From positions 1-48,215 of the forward strand of contig NZ_JAHDTH010000035.1 of NCBI RefSeq assembly GCF_018531445.1: a stretch of 48,215 nucleotides of DNA. The letters are read 5' to 3'. The position numbers and the translations under genes are program-made. This stretch comes from Pseudonocardia lacus (GTDB taxonomy: Bacteria > Actinomycetota > Actinomycetes > Mycobacteriales > Pseudonocardiaceae). Positions 8,162 through 17,735 of this stretch are shown here, piece by piece. Under the pieces are notes generated by a model. The model searched no databases. It worked only from the letters and a program-made list of their open reading frames with translations, and was not told the DNA's origin. Within the stretch, counting starts at the first letter, position 1. Every line of letters begins with the position of its first letter.

Positions 8162-9157
8162 GTGGCGCACGACCGCGCTCCGGTGCCCACTCGCGCGTTC
8201 TGGGTGGCCGAGCCGGGTGTCGGCGAGATCCGGTCCGCGGAGATCCCCCCACCGGGCGAGGGCGAGGTGCTGGTCAGGACCCTGTACTCGGCGGTGAGCC
8301 GGGGCACCGAGGCCACCGTGTTCCGCGGCGGCGTCCCGGAGAGCCAGCGCGCCGGCATGCGCGCCCCGTTCCAGGACGGGGATTTCCCCGCACCCGTGAA
8401 GTACGGCTACCTCAACGTCGGTGTCGTCGAGGAGGGGCCGGGCGGGCTGCGGGGGCGCACCGTCTTCTGCCTGCACCCCCACCAGGACCGCTACGTCGTG
8501 CCGGCCACCGCCGTGGTGCCGGTCCCCGAGGGCGTGCCCGCCGCCCGCGCCGTGCTCACCGGCACCGTGGAGACCGCCGTGAACGCGCTGTGGGACGCCG
8601 CGCCGCGCGTCGGCGACCGGATCGCCGTGGTCGGGGCCGGGATGGTCGGCTGCTGCGTCGCCCGCCTGCTCGCCGCGCTGCCCGGCGCCCGCGTCCAGCT
8701 CGTCGACGTCGACACCGGCCGCGCCGACACCGCCGCGGCGCTCGGTGTGGGCTTCCGCACGCCCGACGAGGCCGACGGCGACTGCGACCTCGTGTTGCAC
8801 ACCAGCGGCAGCTCGGCCGGGCTGACCCGGTCGCTGGAGCTGCTGGGTGAGGAAGGCGAAGTCGTCGAACTCAGCTGGTACGGCGACCGTGTGGTCAACG
8901 TGCCCCTCGGTGAGTGGTTCCACCCGCGCCGGCTGACCATCCGCAGCAGCCAGGTGGGCACCGTCGCGCCCGCCCGCGCCCGCCGCCGCGACTACGCCGA
9001 CCGGGTCGCGCTGGCCGCCGGGCTGCTCGCCGACCCCGCCTTCGACGCGCTGATCACCGGCGAGAGCCCGTTCGACGAGCTGCCCGACGTGATGCCCCGG
9101 CTCGCGGCCGGGGAGCTCGGGGCACTGTGCCACCGCATCGCCTACCCCGCCGCCTGA
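8162..9157 (+). CDS. MDR-superfamily (zinc-type) alcohol dehydrogenase-like oxidoreductase
   Basis: A 331-residue medium-chain dehydrogenase/reductase. The catalytic domain begins [13 protein letters not shown] and contains [14 protein letters not shown]. The cofactor domain has the Rossmann motif [19 protein letters not shown] around residues 158-176, ending strand 2 with QLVDVD, consistent with NAD(H). The four structural-zinc cysteines of classical alcohol dehydrogenases are absent. GTG at 8162 is chosen over an upstream GTG at 8144 because AGGAGG lies directly before it. It is the first gene of the coupled operon; the SRGTE subgroup includes enzymes such as the bacteriochlorophyllide dehydrogenases, so a substrate with a ring side-chain alcohol is conceivable. 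Confidence 0.88.
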   Translation: MAHDRAPVPTRAFWVAEPGVGEIRSAEIPPPGEGEVLVRTLYSAVSRGTEATVFRGGVPESQRAGMRAPFQDGDFPAPVKYGYLNVGVVEEGPGGLRGRTVFCLHPHQDRYVVPATAVVPVPEGVPAARAVLTGTVETAVNALWDAAPRVGDRIAVVGAGMVGCCVARLLAALPGARVQLVDVDTGRADTAAALGVGFRTPDEADGDCDLVLHTSGSSAGLTRSLELLGEEGEVVELSWYGDRVVNVPLGEWFHPRRLTIRSSQVGTVAPARARRRDYADRVALAAGLLADPAFDALITGESPFDELPDVMPRLAAGELGALCHRIAYPAA

Positions 9158-9200
9158 CCGCCCGCCCGACGCCCCACCCCTACCCAGGAGGCCCGACCCG

Positions 9201-9599
9201 GTGTTCCGCGTGACCGTCCGCGACCACATCATGATCGCCCACAGCTTCCGCGGCGCCGTCTTCGGACCGGCCCAGCAGTTGCACGGCGCGACCTTCGTGG
9301 TCGACGCCACCTTCCACCGCCCGGACCTGGACGACGACAACATCGTCGTCGACATCGGGCTGGCGACCGAGCAGCTCAAGGCCGCGCTGGCCGACCTGAA
9401 CTACCGCAACCTCGACGACGTCGAGGAGTTCACCGGGACCAACACCTCCACCGAGTTCCTGGCCAAGGTGATCGCCGACCGGCTGGCCGCGGCCGTGGCG
9501 GCCGGCTCGCTCGGCCCGGGCGCGAGCGGCCTGACCTCGATCGAGGTCACCCTGCACGAGTCGCACGTGGCGTCGGCGAGCTACCAGCGCGACCTGTGA
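9201..9599 (+). CDS. 6-pyruvoyltetrahydropterin synthase/QueD-fold protein with altered active site
   Basis: A 132-residue T-fold protein. Aligned by eye to E. coli QueD as I recall it, the first zinc His (MIAHSF) and second (QLHGATF) are kept. The third zinc His of HGH is Ala, the catalytic Cys before it is Ala, and the Asp-His pair (LDHHYLND in QueD) reads LNYRNLDD. The late Glu is kept ([10 protein letters not shown]), as is [15 protein letters not shown]. The fold is secure, but classical PTPS or QueD chemistry is unlikely. AGGAGG lies 9 nt before the GTG. It sits 43 bp after the dehydrogenase and overlaps the glycosyltransferase by 4 bp. It probably binds a pteridine- or pyrimidine-like substrate. 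Confidence 0.88.
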   Translation: MFRVTVRDHIMIAHSFRGAVFGPAQQLHGATFVVDATFHRPDLDDDNIVVDIGLATEQLKAALADLNYRNLDDVEEFTGTNTSTEFLAKVIADRLAAAVAAGSLGPGASGLTSIEVTLHESHVASASYQRDL

Positions 9600-10681
9600 C
9601 GGCCGAGGGCCCCGACCTGCACGTCGTCCTGCCCGGCGGCGTGGACGACCCCCGCGCGCCCAGCGGCGGCAACGCCTACGACCGGCGCGTGTGCGAGGAG
9701 CTGCCCGCGCACGGCTGGCGGCTGCACCGCCACGTCCTCGCCGGTGCCTGGCCGCGGCCGGGCAGCACCGCCACGGCGGCGCTGGAGCGGGTGCTGGCCG
9801 GCCTGCCGGACGGCGCCGTCGTGCTGGTCGACGGCCTGGTCGGGTGCGGGGTCCCGGAGGTCGTGGTGCCCGCGGCGCGGCGGCTGCGCCTCGCCGTGCT
9901 CGTCCACCTGCCGCTCGCCGACGAGACCGGGCTGGACGCCGTCGAGGCCGCGGAGCTGGACCGCCGCGAGCGGGAGGTGCTCGACGCCGCGGCCGCGGTC
10001 GTGGTGACCGGGCCGTGGGCCGCGCGGCGGCTGGCCGGGCGTGCGGCCGTGCACGTCGTGGAGCCCGGCGTCGACGCCGCCCCCCTCTCCCCGGGCCGCG
10101 GCGACGGCTCGGGGCTGCTGTGCCTGGCCTCGGTGACCCGGCGCAAGGCCCAGGACGTGCTGGTGCGGGCGCTCGCCGAGGTGGCCGACCGGACGTTCGA
10201 CTGTGTGCTGGCCGGCCCCCGGCCCGACCCCGCGTTCGACGCCGAGCTCACCGCGCTGATCGAGCGCGTCGGGCTGACCGGGCGGGTCCGCCTCGTCGGC
10301 CCGCTGGCCGGCGCCGAGCTCGACGCCGCCTGGGCGGCCACCGACCTGGCCGTGCTGGTGTCCTGGGCCGAGACCTACGGGATGGTGGTCACCGAGGCGC
10401 TCGCCCGCGGCGTGCCGGTGCTGGTCAGCGACGCCGGTGCGCTGCCCGAGACCCTCGGCCGCGCCCCCGACGGCAGCCTGCCCGGTGTCGTCGTCCCGGC
10501 CGGGGAGGTGGGCCCGCTCGCCGCGGCGCTGGCGCGCTGGTTCGACCGCGCGGGCTTCCGTGCACAAGTACACGGATCGGCCCGGGAGCGGCGCTGCATA
10601 CTGAGCGGATGGGCGGACACGGCGCGGCACCTGCACGCGGTGCTGGACGGGATGCGGCGCCGGCCGGTGGCGATCCCGTGA
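9596..10681 (+). CDS. Glycosyltransferase family 4
   Basis: A 361-residue GT-B glycosyltransferase. The N-terminal domain contains [20 protein letters not shown], the acceptor-side glycine-rich loop of GT4 enzymes. The C-terminal domain contains [20 protein letters not shown] at residues ~175-194 and the nucleotide-sugar motif [20 protein letters not shown] around 265-284 (the E-x7-E pattern). It transfers a sugar from an NDP-sugar to an unknown acceptor. The GTG start overlaps the preceding stop as GTGA, and its own stop overlaps the next gene as GTGA. The last ~40 residues contain a locally AT-richer segment (10561-10610). Context suggests it glycosylates the product of this cluster. Confidence 0.9.
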   Translation: MTAEGPDLHVVLPGGVDDPRAPSGGNAYDRRVCEELPAHGWRLHRHVLAGAWPRPGSTATAALERVLAGLPDGAVVLVDGLVGCGVPEVVVPAARRLRLAVLVHLPLADETGLDAVEAAELDRREREVLDAAAAVVVTGPWAARRLAGRAAVHVVEPGVDAAPLSPGRGDGSGLLCLASVTRRKAQDVLVRALAEVADRTFDCVLAGPRPDPAFDAELTALIERVGLTGRVRLVGPLAGAELDAAWAATDLAVLVSWAETYGMVVTEALARGVPVLVSDAGALPETLGRAPDGSLPGVVVPAGEVGPLAAALARWFDRAGFRAQVHGSARERRCILSGWADTARHLHAVLDGMRRRPVAIP

Positions 10682-11532
10682 CCGACCTGTTCGTCCCCGA
10701 GTTCGACCCGGGCTGGCTGGCCGCCAGGGAACCGGCCGACCACGCCGCCCGCGCCACCGCCCTGGCCGAGCGCCTCGCCGCGGCGCTGCCCACCGGCGGC
10801 GAGGTCGTCGTCCACGACCTCGGTTCGGGCACCGGCTCGCTGACCCGCTGGCTCGCCCCTCGGCTGCCCGGCCCGCAGCGCTGGGTGCTGCACGACCGCG
10901 ACCCCCGGCTGCTGGAGCTGGCCCGGCGGCGCTGCGTCGGCATCACCGACGCCGCCGGCACCCCGATCTCCGTGCGCACCACTACCGGCGACCTCGCCGA
11001 CCTGAGTGCCACCGATCTGGCCGGCGCCTCCGCGATCACAGCCTCCGCGCTGCTCGACGTCCTCACCGCGGCCGAGGTCGAGGCGCTGGCCGCCACCTGC
11101 GCCGCGGCCGGCTGCCCCGTCCTGTGGACGCTCTCGGTCACCGGCGAGGTCCGGATCGACCCCGCCGACCCCCTCGACGACGCCGTGACCGCCGCGTTCA
11201 ACGCCCACCAGCGCCGCCCCGGACCGGGCGGCGCCCTGCTGGGCCCCGACGCCGTCGAGGTCACCGCGCGGGCGCTGCGCCGCCACGGCATGGCCGTCCG
11301 CGTCGCCGACACCCCGTGGCGGCTCGACCCGACCGACCACGCCGGCCTGCTCGACGAGTGGCTGCGCGGGCGCGCCGCGGCCGCCGTCGAACAGGAACCC
11401 GCGCTCACCGCCGACGCCGGGCGCTGGCTGGCCGACCGGCTCGCCGCCGTCCGCGACGGCCGCCTCACCGCCGTGGTCGCGCACCACGACCTGCTCGCCG
11501 AACCGGACCGCTCACCGGAGGTGGCGCCATGA
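10678..11532 (+). CDS. SAM-dependent methyltransferase of the cluster
   Basis: A 284-residue protein. Motif I reads VVVHDLGSGTGSLTRWLAPR at residues ~37-56, and HDRDP follows where the acidic SAM-ribose residue is expected. The N-terminus FVPEFDPGWLAAREPADHAA and the C-terminal half (~150 residues) match no substrate-specific subgroup I recognise. The GTG start shares four bases with the preceding glycosyltransferase stop, and its stop overlaps the flippase-like gene as ATGA, so the operon is translated as a coupled unit. Methylation of the glycosylated or pteridine-like intermediate is the simplest guess. Confidence 0.85.
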   Translation: MTDLFVPEFDPGWLAAREPADHAARATALAERLAAALPTGGEVVVHDLGSGTGSLTRWLAPRLPGPQRWVLHDRDPRLLELARRRCVGITDAAGTPISVRTTTGDLADLSATDLAGASAITASALLDVLTAAEVEALAATCAAAGCPVLWTLSVTGEVRIDPADPLDDAVTAAFNAHQRRPGPGGALLGPDAVEVTARALRRHGMAVRVADTPWRLDPTDHAGLLDEWLRGRAAAAVEQEPALTADAGRWLADRLAAVRDGRLTAVVAHHDLLAEPDRSPEVAP

Positions 11533-12596
11533 AGCACTCGGTCCCGACCCGACCCACGCCGTGGCTGCGCCTGCTCGTCGGCGTGGGCATCATCGTCGGG
11601 CTCATCGCCGTGCTCGGGAAGGACGCCTTCGCCAAGGGGCTGAGCGTGATCGGTCCGGTGTCCATCGCGGCCGCCCTGGGCATCGGGCTGCTCACCACCG
11701 TGCTGAGCGCGCTGCGCTGGCAACTGGTGGCCCGCCGCGTCGGGCTGCGGCTGCGGATCCGCGACGCGATCGCCGAGACCTACCGGGCCAGCTTCCTCAA
11801 CGCCGTGCTGCCCAGCGGCGTGCTCGGCGACGTCGACCGCGCCGTCCGCCACGGCCGCGACTCCGGCGACATGGCCCGCGGCGCCCGCGCGGTGGTCCTG
11901 GAGCGCACCGCCGGGCAGGTCGTGCTGATCGCCGTGGCCTGCGTCGTGCTCCCCACCCAGCCCGCGCTCGTCGCCGCCGTGCTCAGCGGCCCCGGCTACC
12001 CCCCGGTCGCGGTGGCCCTCGGCGCGGTCGCCGTGCTGATCGCCACCACCGGCGTCGCCGTCGTCATCGCCCGCCACCGCCCCGGCGCCAGCAAGTGGCG
12101 CCGCGTCCTGGGCGCCGCCATGGCCGACGCCCGCAAGGGCCTGCTGGCCCGCGACACCTGGCCGGCCCTGTTCGCCCTGTCCCTGGCCTCCCTGGCCGGC
12201 TTCCTGATGCTCTTCCTGGTCGCCGCCTACGCCGCCGGCACCACCGCCCCGCTCTGGCAGCTCATCCCGCTGCTGCTGATGGCGCTGCTGGCGATGGCCC
12301 TGCCGGTCAACGTCGGCGGCTGGGGCCCCCGCGAAGGCATCGCCGCACTCGGCTTCTGGATGGCCGGCCTGGGCGCTCCCCTCGGCATCACCACCTCGGT
12401 CGCCTACGGCGTGCTGGCCCTCATCGCCAGCCTGCCCGGCGGCGTGGTCCTGCTGCTGCGGCGGGCCGCGCGGGCGCGCGCGGAGCGCGAGCTGGAACTG
12501 GCCGAGCACCACGGCGGGCCGGCCGTGCCGGTGACGGCGCCGATCCCGGTCGTCCAGCCGGCCCCGCCGGCCCGGCCGGAGTCGCTGCCGCGCTGA
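11529..12596 (+). CDS. Lysylphosphatidylglycerol synthase TM-domain (flippase-like) membrane protein
   Basis: A 355-residue protein with about eight transmembrane segments. Typical of the LPG_synthase_TM/UPF0104 family are ALRWQLVARRVGLRLRIRDA, YRASFLNAVLPSGVLGDVDR around residues 80-99, and PVNVGGWGPREGIAALGFWM around 258-277. The C-terminal ~40 residues form a charged, then Pro-rich cytoplasmic tail. The soluble lysyltransferase domain of MprF is absent, so a flippase or transport-like role is more likely than lipid aminoacylation. It is the last gene of the coupled operon (ATGA overlap at 11529), suggesting movement of the cluster product across or within the membrane. Confidence 0.88.
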   Translation: MKHSVPTRPTPWLRLLVGVGIIVGLIAVLGKDAFAKGLSVIGPVSIAAALGIGLLTTVLSALRWQLVARRVGLRLRIRDAIAETYRASFLNAVLPSGVLGDVDRAVRHGRDSGDMARGARAVVLERTAGQVVLIAVACVVLPTQPALVAAVLSGPGYPPVAVALGAVAVLIATTGVAVVIARHRPGASKWRRVLGAAMADARKGLLARDTWPALFALSLASLAGFLMLFLVAAYAAGTTAPLWQLIPLLLMALLAMALPVNVGGWGPREGIAALGFWMAGLGAPLGITTSVAYGVLALIASLPGGVVLLLRRAARARAERELELAEHHGGPAVPVTAPIPVVQPAPPARPESLPR

Positions 12597-12660
12597 GGCC
12601 TTGCCTCTTGAGGGGCCTCCGGCGGCGCCTCCGCGGCGGGCGACCTCAGCAGGGGGTGGA

Positions 12661-12679
12661 GTGGCCGCTCCGCGGCCAC
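12661..12679. terminator. Short hairpin downstream of the five-gene operon
   Basis: GTGGCCGC-TCC-GCGGCCAC is a perfect 8-bp inverted repeat with a 3-nt loop, 65 bp after the operon's last stop codon. There is no clear T tract. It probably serves as, or contributes to, a terminator of the plus-strand operon. Confidence 0.4.
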
Positions 12680-12690
12680 CTTCACGCCGA

Positions 12691-12736
12691 GTGGGGCGTC
12701 CTCGCAGCGCCCGGTGGGGCGTCCTCGCAGCGCCCG
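12691..12736. repeat. 23-bp tandem duplication in convergent intergenic region
   Basis: Two identical 23-bp units (12691-12713 and 12714-12736, each starting GTGGGGCGTCC and ending GCAGCGCCCG) are followed by a partial GTGGG. They lie in the 444-bp non-coding gap (12597-13040) between the convergent flippase and ribA genes. I see no convincing coding sequence in that gap, only this repeat and the two hairpins listed. Confidence 0.8.
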
Positions 12737-12877
12737 GTGGGTGCCGCAGCCCGGGCTGGGTCGTCGCAGCCGGCCGGCGGGCTGCGAGCACACCGCTAGG
12801 TCTGCGAGGACCCCGAATCACCTGACCAACCGGGCCGGGGAGCCGACGAAGAAGGAAGACGAGGAAGAGGGAGCCGA

Positions 12878-12904
12878 CCCGGCGACCCGAGATGGGTCGC
12901 CGGG
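12878..12904 (-). terminator. Strong hairpin terminator of ribA
   Basis: A perfect 11-bp stem (CCCGGCGACCC and its complement) with a 5-nt loop. On the minus strand it is followed by a pyrimidine-rich stretch (12842-12875, CTCTTCCTCGTCTTCC...), which suits an intrinsic terminator for ribA about 136 bp after its stop. Confidence 0.6.
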
Positions 12905-13040
12905 GGTGCCGGACCGCAGCATCGGAGCTTCACGGGGGAGCGGATGCCGCTGCGGTCGCACCGGGATGGCGCGATCCCCGGAGACGGGGACCGGCCACGA
13001 GCACGGGACGCCGCGCGTCGCCGGGTCGGCTCGGGGGTGG

Positions 13041-13760
13041 CTAGTCGGAGGCCGGGTCGAGTTGGGGCAGCAGGTGGCGCATGCGGTCGCGCTTGGTGCG
13101 CAGGTAGTCGAGGTTGACCGGGTCCGCCGGGACGGTCAGCGGGATCCTCTCGGACACTTCGACGCCGTGCCCGCGCAGGGCGGCGACCTTGTCGGGGTTG
13201 TTGGTCAGCAGGCGTACCGCGGGGACCCCGAGGTCGGCCAGGATCGCCGCCCCCGCGCCGTACTCGCGGGCGTCGGCGGGGTGGCCGAGGGAGAGGTTGG
13301 CGTCCAGGGTGTCCTGGCCGCGGTCCTGCAGGGCGTAGGCCGCGATCTTGGCGCCGAGCCCGATCCCGCGGCCCTCGTGTCCACGCAGGTAGACCAGGAC
13401 GCCCCGGCCCTCCTCGGTGATCATGTCGAGGGAGCGGCTGAGCTGGGCGCCGCAGTCGCACCGGCGCGAGGCGAAGGCCTCACCGGTCAGGCACTCGGAG
13501 TGCAGGCGGGCAAGCGGCGGCTGCTGCTCGTCCGGCCGGCGCTGACCGTTGGTTGAGGGTTCATGGATAACAGTTGAGTGCTCATTTAAATCTCCCAGGA
13601 CGAGAGCGACGTGGTCGACGTCGAGCACGTCGTCGCGGTAGGCGACGGCGCGGAAGTCGCCGTGAGCTGTGGGGAGCGCGCTGTCGGCGATCCGGGTGAT
13701 CCGATTTTCGGGTTCGTCCCGGTTACCGACGGTGCGAGCCGTTGGACTGATCGACACCAT
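13041..13760 (-). CDS. ribA: GTP cyclohydrolase II
   Basis: A 239-residue stand-alone RibA that opens GTP to a 2,5-diamino-6-ribosylaminopyrimidinone phosphate. The zinc cysteines are in HSECLTGEAF and RRCDCG (residues ~87-103), the GTP-binding RGHEGRGIGL follows, and the catalytic Tyr is kept in KIAAYALQD. Streptomyces SCO6655, as I recall, lost that Tyr. Compared with E. coli RibA there is an insertion of ~22 residues before ARLHSEC, encoded by unusually AT-rich DNA containing a TTA leucine codon at 13587-13589. No RibB (DHBP synthase) domain is fused. It faces the five-gene operon across a terminator region and probably supplies its precursor, riboflavin, or both. Confidence 0.93.
   Translation of the reverse strand: MVSISPTARTVGNRDEPENRITRIADSALPTAHGDFRAVAYRDDVLDVDHVALVLGDLNEHSTVIHEPSTNGQRRPDEQQPPLARLHSECLTGEAFASRRCDCGAQLSRSLDMITEEGRGVLVYLRGHEGRGIGLGAKIAAYALQDRGQDTLDANLSLGHPADAREYGAGAAILADLGVPAVRLLTNNPDKVAALRGHGVEVSERIPLTVPADPVNLDYLRTKRDRMRHLLPQLDPASD
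13587..13589 (-). promoter_or_regulatory. Rare TTA leucine codon in ribA
   Basis: Reading in frame from the ATG at 13760, codon GGA-GAT-TTA-AAT encodes GDLN. TTA codons are very rare in DNA of this GC content; in Streptomyces they make a gene dependent on the bldA tRNA. It lies in the AT-rich insertion at roughly 13545-13592. Confidence 0.7.
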
Positions 13761-13802
13761 GTGTGTCTACCCGTCCCTCCGTCGTGTCGCCACAATGCAG
13801 CG

Positions 13803-14306
13803 GTGCTGATCACTGTCGGCGGCCTACCGGCCCACCCCCTGCTCGTGCACGCCGTGGTCGTGCTGCTCCCGCTCGCCGCACTGGGTGCCCTCGCCGTCGC
13901 GGTGCGCCCGAAGTGGCGGCGGGGCGGCGGGACCGTGGTCGCCCTCCTCGCGCTCGGCGGCGCCGTCTCGGCCGTCCTCGCCTGGATCGCCGGCAACCAG
14001 CTCGCCGAATACCTGCAGGCCCAGGGGCAGGACCCGGGCCCCATCAGCGCGCACGGCGCCCTCGGCCTCAACACGGTCATCGCGGCGTGGCCGTTCGCGG
14101 TGCTGGCGATCATCACCGCGGTGGTCGCCCGCCGCGACCCGCGGCCCGGCCGGGGCGCCGCGACGGTGGCGACGGCGACGACGTCCACCGCCACCACCGT
14201 GGCCGCCTGGCTGACCGTCCTCGCCGGGATCGCCGCCTGCTACTTCGCCGTGCTGGCCGGCGACTCCGGGTCACGGATGGTGTGGGGCTTCATCACCCAG
14301 AGCTGA
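13803..14306 (+). CDS. DUF2231 membrane protein
   Basis: A 167-residue protein with four predicted transmembrane helices. It starts with the family hallmark GLPAHPLLVHAVVVLLPLAA (residues ~6-25), continues with VVALLALGGAVSAVLAWIAG, and the fourth helix is WLTVLAGIAACYFAVLAG. Function is unknown for this family; the paired His in the first helix could bind a metal or haem. The GTG at 13803 has CACAAT as a possible -10 element 6 nt upstream and no ribosome-binding site, so it may be leaderless. It is divergent from ribA (42-bp gap) and its 3' end overlaps metX by 14 bp. Confidence 0.85.
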   Translation: MLITVGGLPAHPLLVHAVVVLLPLAALGALAVAVRPKWRRGGGTVVALLALGGAVSAVLAWIAGNQLAEYLQAQGQDPGPISAHGALGLNTVIAAWPFAVLAIITAVVARRDPRPGRGAATVATATTSTATTVAAWLTVLAGIAACYFAVLAGDSGSRMVWGFITQS

Positions 14307-15450
14307 CGGGCTCGGCGAGCAGCTCACCCAGCAGCGCCCCCACCGTCGCGGCCTCGACCAGGAACCCGTCGTGGCCGTACGGCGACTCGACCAGCCGCAC
14401 CGGGCCGGAGCCGGGGATCCCGTCGGCCAGCTCGGCCTGCTGCTCCACCGGGTACAGCCGGTCGGAGCTGATGCCGGCGACCAGCGTGCGCGCCCGCACC
14501 CGGGCCAGCCCGCCGGGCACGCCGCCGCGGCCGCGGCCGACGTCGTGGGAGTTCATCATCTCGGTCAGCCGCACGTAGGACCCGGCGTCGAAGCGGCGCA
14601 CCAGCTTCGCGGCGTGGTGGTCGAGGTAGGACTCGACGGCGAAGCGCCCGCCCGACCACGGGTCCTCCCCCGGCTGGGCCTTGCGGCCGAACCGGGTCTC
14701 CAGCTCGAACGCGCTGCGGTAGCTCAGGTGGGCCATCCGCCGGGCGACGCCCAGCCCCAGGTGCGGACCCTGGCCCGCCGGTGCGTCGTAGTAGTCGCCG
14801 CCGCGCCACCCCGCGTCGCCGCGGATCGCCGCCAGCTGCGGGGCCACCCAGCCGATCTGGTCGGCCGTCGTGGCCGCCGGGCAGGCCAGCAGGAACAGCC
14901 GGTCCACCCGGTCGGGCTCGGTGGCCGCCCACTCCAGCGCGCGCATCCCGCCCATGGAGCCGCCCACCACGCAGGCCCAGCGCCGCACGCCGAGCTCGTC
15001 GGCGAGCGCCGTCTCGGCCGCCACCGAGTCGCGCACGGTGAGGAACGGGAACCGGCTGCCCCACGGGCGGCCGTCCGGCCCGGGTGAGGACGGCCCCGTG
15101 CTGCCCTGGCAGCCGCCGACCACGTTCGGGGCGACGACGAACCAGTGGGCCGGGTCGAGCGCGCGCCCGGGGCCGACCAGCGTGTCCCACCAGCCCGCGG
15201 TGGCGTGCCCGTCGCCCGCGGGACCGCTGACGTGGCTGTCGCCGGTGAGCGCGTGCAGCACGAGGACCGCGTTCGACGCGTCGGCGTTCAGCTCGCCCCA
15301 CGTCTCGTAGGCGATCCGGACGTCGGGCAGCTCGCCGCCCGCCTCCAGGCGCAGGGGGCCGGGCAGCCGCAGGAAGCGGCGCCGGCCGGGGTCGTCCCCC
15401 TCCCGCCAGGCGCCGCTGGCGGGAGGGAGCTCGGTACCGACTGTGGTCAC
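14293..15450 (-). CDS. metX: Homoserine O-acetyltransferase
   Basis: A 385-residue alpha/beta-hydrolase-fold enzyme that acetylates (or succinylates) homoserine in methionine synthesis. The nucleophile elbow is VVGGSMGGMRALEW around residues 160-173, preceded by NVVGGCQGSTGPSSPGPDG, the oxyanion/active-site region of MetX. The catalytic Asp (ISSDRLYPVEQQ) and His (SPYGHDGFLVE) are in the last 70 residues. It follows metY by 19 bp on the minus strand, forming the usual actinobacterial metY-metX operon. The GTG at 15450 has only a weak ribosome-binding site. Confidence 0.96.
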   Translation of the reverse strand: MTTVGTELPPASGAWREGDDPGRRRFLRLPGPLRLEAGGELPDVRIAYETWGELNADASNAVLVLHALTGDSHVSGPAGDGHATAGWWDTLVGPGRALDPAHWFVVAPNVVGGCQGSTGPSSPGPDGRPWGSRFPFLTVRDSVAAETALADELGVRRWACVVGGSMGGMRALEWAATEPDRVDRLFLLACPAATTADQIGWVAPQLAAIRGDAGWRGGDYYDAPAGQGPHLGLGVARRMAHLSYRSAFELETRFGRKAQPGEDPWSGGRFAVESYLDHHAAKLVRRFDAGSYVRLTEMMNSHDVGRGRGGVPGGLARVRARTLVAGISSDRLYPVEQQAELADGIPGSGPVRLVESPYGHDGFLVEAATVGALLGELLAEPVSSG

Positions 15451-15469
15451 CTCAGGATCATGTCCCGCG

Positions 15470-16895
<1,426 letters not shown>

Positions 16896-16902
16896 GTCGG
16901 CG

Positions 16903-16931
16903 ACCGTATCCCGCTGGCCCGTCCGGCACAA
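16903..16931 (-). promoter_or_regulatory. Promoter of the leader peptide-metY-metX operon
   Basis: On the minus strand TTGTGC (16926-16931), a 17-nt spacer and TACGGT (16903-16908) are followed 7 nt later by the GTG of the leader peptide. Spacing is ideal for a sigma-70-type promoter giving a leaderless mRNA. Confidence 0.55.
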
Positions 16932-16970
16932 CGGCCCTCGCCCGGGAGGGTCCGTGATCCGCGCGGCTCC

Positions 16971-16976
16971 TACCCT
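16971..16976 (+). promoter_or_regulatory. Leaderless -10 element of yaaA
   Basis: TACCCT is followed after 6 nt by the GTG at 16983. No Shine-Dalgarno sequence is present. The promoter is divergent from that of the metY leader, about 60 bp away. Confidence 0.5.
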
Positions 16977-16982
16977 GGTCCG

Positions 16983-17735
16983 GTGCTCGTGCTGCTCCCG
17001 CCCTCGGAGACCAAGCGGGACGGCGGCGACGGCCCCCCGCTGCGGTTGGAGGCGCTGTCGCACCCCACCCTCGACCCGGTGCGCATGCAGCTCGTCGACG
17101 AGCTGGTGGAGCTGGCCGCCGACCCCGTGACGTGCCGGGCGGCGCTCGGCATCACCGAGGCCCAGCACGCCGAGGTCGCCCGCAACGCCGCCCTGTGGAC
17201 CTCCCCCACCGCGCCGGCCCTGCACCGCTACTCGGGCGTGCTCTACGACGCCCTCGACGCCGGCTCGCTGCGCGGCACCGCGGCGGCGCGGGCCCGCGCC
17301 CGGCTCGCCGTCGGCTCGGCGCTGTTCGGCCTGGTGCGCGCGGACGACCCGGTGCCGGCCTACCGCCTCTCCGCCGGCGCCAAGCTGCCCGGCGGCGGCA
17401 CCCTGGCCAGTCGCTGGCGCCCGCTGCTGGAGCCGGTGCTGGCCGCGATCGCGGTCGACGAGCTGGTCGTGGACCTGCGCTCGGGCTCGTACGCGGCGCT
17501 GGGCCGGGTGCCCGGCGCGGTCACCGTCGACGCGATCGCCGAACTGCCCGACGGCTCCCGCAAGGTGATCAGCCACTTCAACAAGGCGCACAAGGGCCGG
17601 CTGGCCCGGCTGCTGGCCGGCACCCGCGCCGAGCCGTCGGACGCCGGCGCCGTCGCCACCCTGGCCCGCCGGGCCGGCATGCGCGTCGAGCGCCCCGGCC
17701 CCACCGCCCTGCACCTGATCATCCCCTCCCCCTGA
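16983..17735 (+). CDS. yaaA: YaaA/DUF328 peroxide-stress protein
   Basis: A 250-residue protein of the YaaA (DUF328) family. The N-terminus VLVLLPPSETK is diagnostic, as is YSGVLYDALDAGSLRG around residues 82-97 and SHFNKAHKGRLARLLAG near residue 200. In E. coli, YaaA limits free iron during hydrogen peroxide stress and binds DNA; the actinobacterial role is untested as far as I know. The GTG at 16983 sits 6 nt after a TACCCT -10 box. It is divergent from the metY operon. Confidence 0.9.
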   Translation: MLVLLPPSETKRDGGDGPPLRLEALSHPTLDPVRMQLVDELVELAADPVTCRAALGITEAQHAEVARNAALWTSPTAPALHRYSGVLYDALDAGSLRGTAAARARARLAVGSALFGLVRADDPVPAYRLSAGAKLPGGGTLASRWRPLLEPVLAAIAVDELVVDLRSGSYAALGRVPGAVTVDAIAELPDGSRKVISHFNKAHKGRLARLLAGTRAEPSDAGAVATLARRAGMRVERPGPTALHLIIPSP

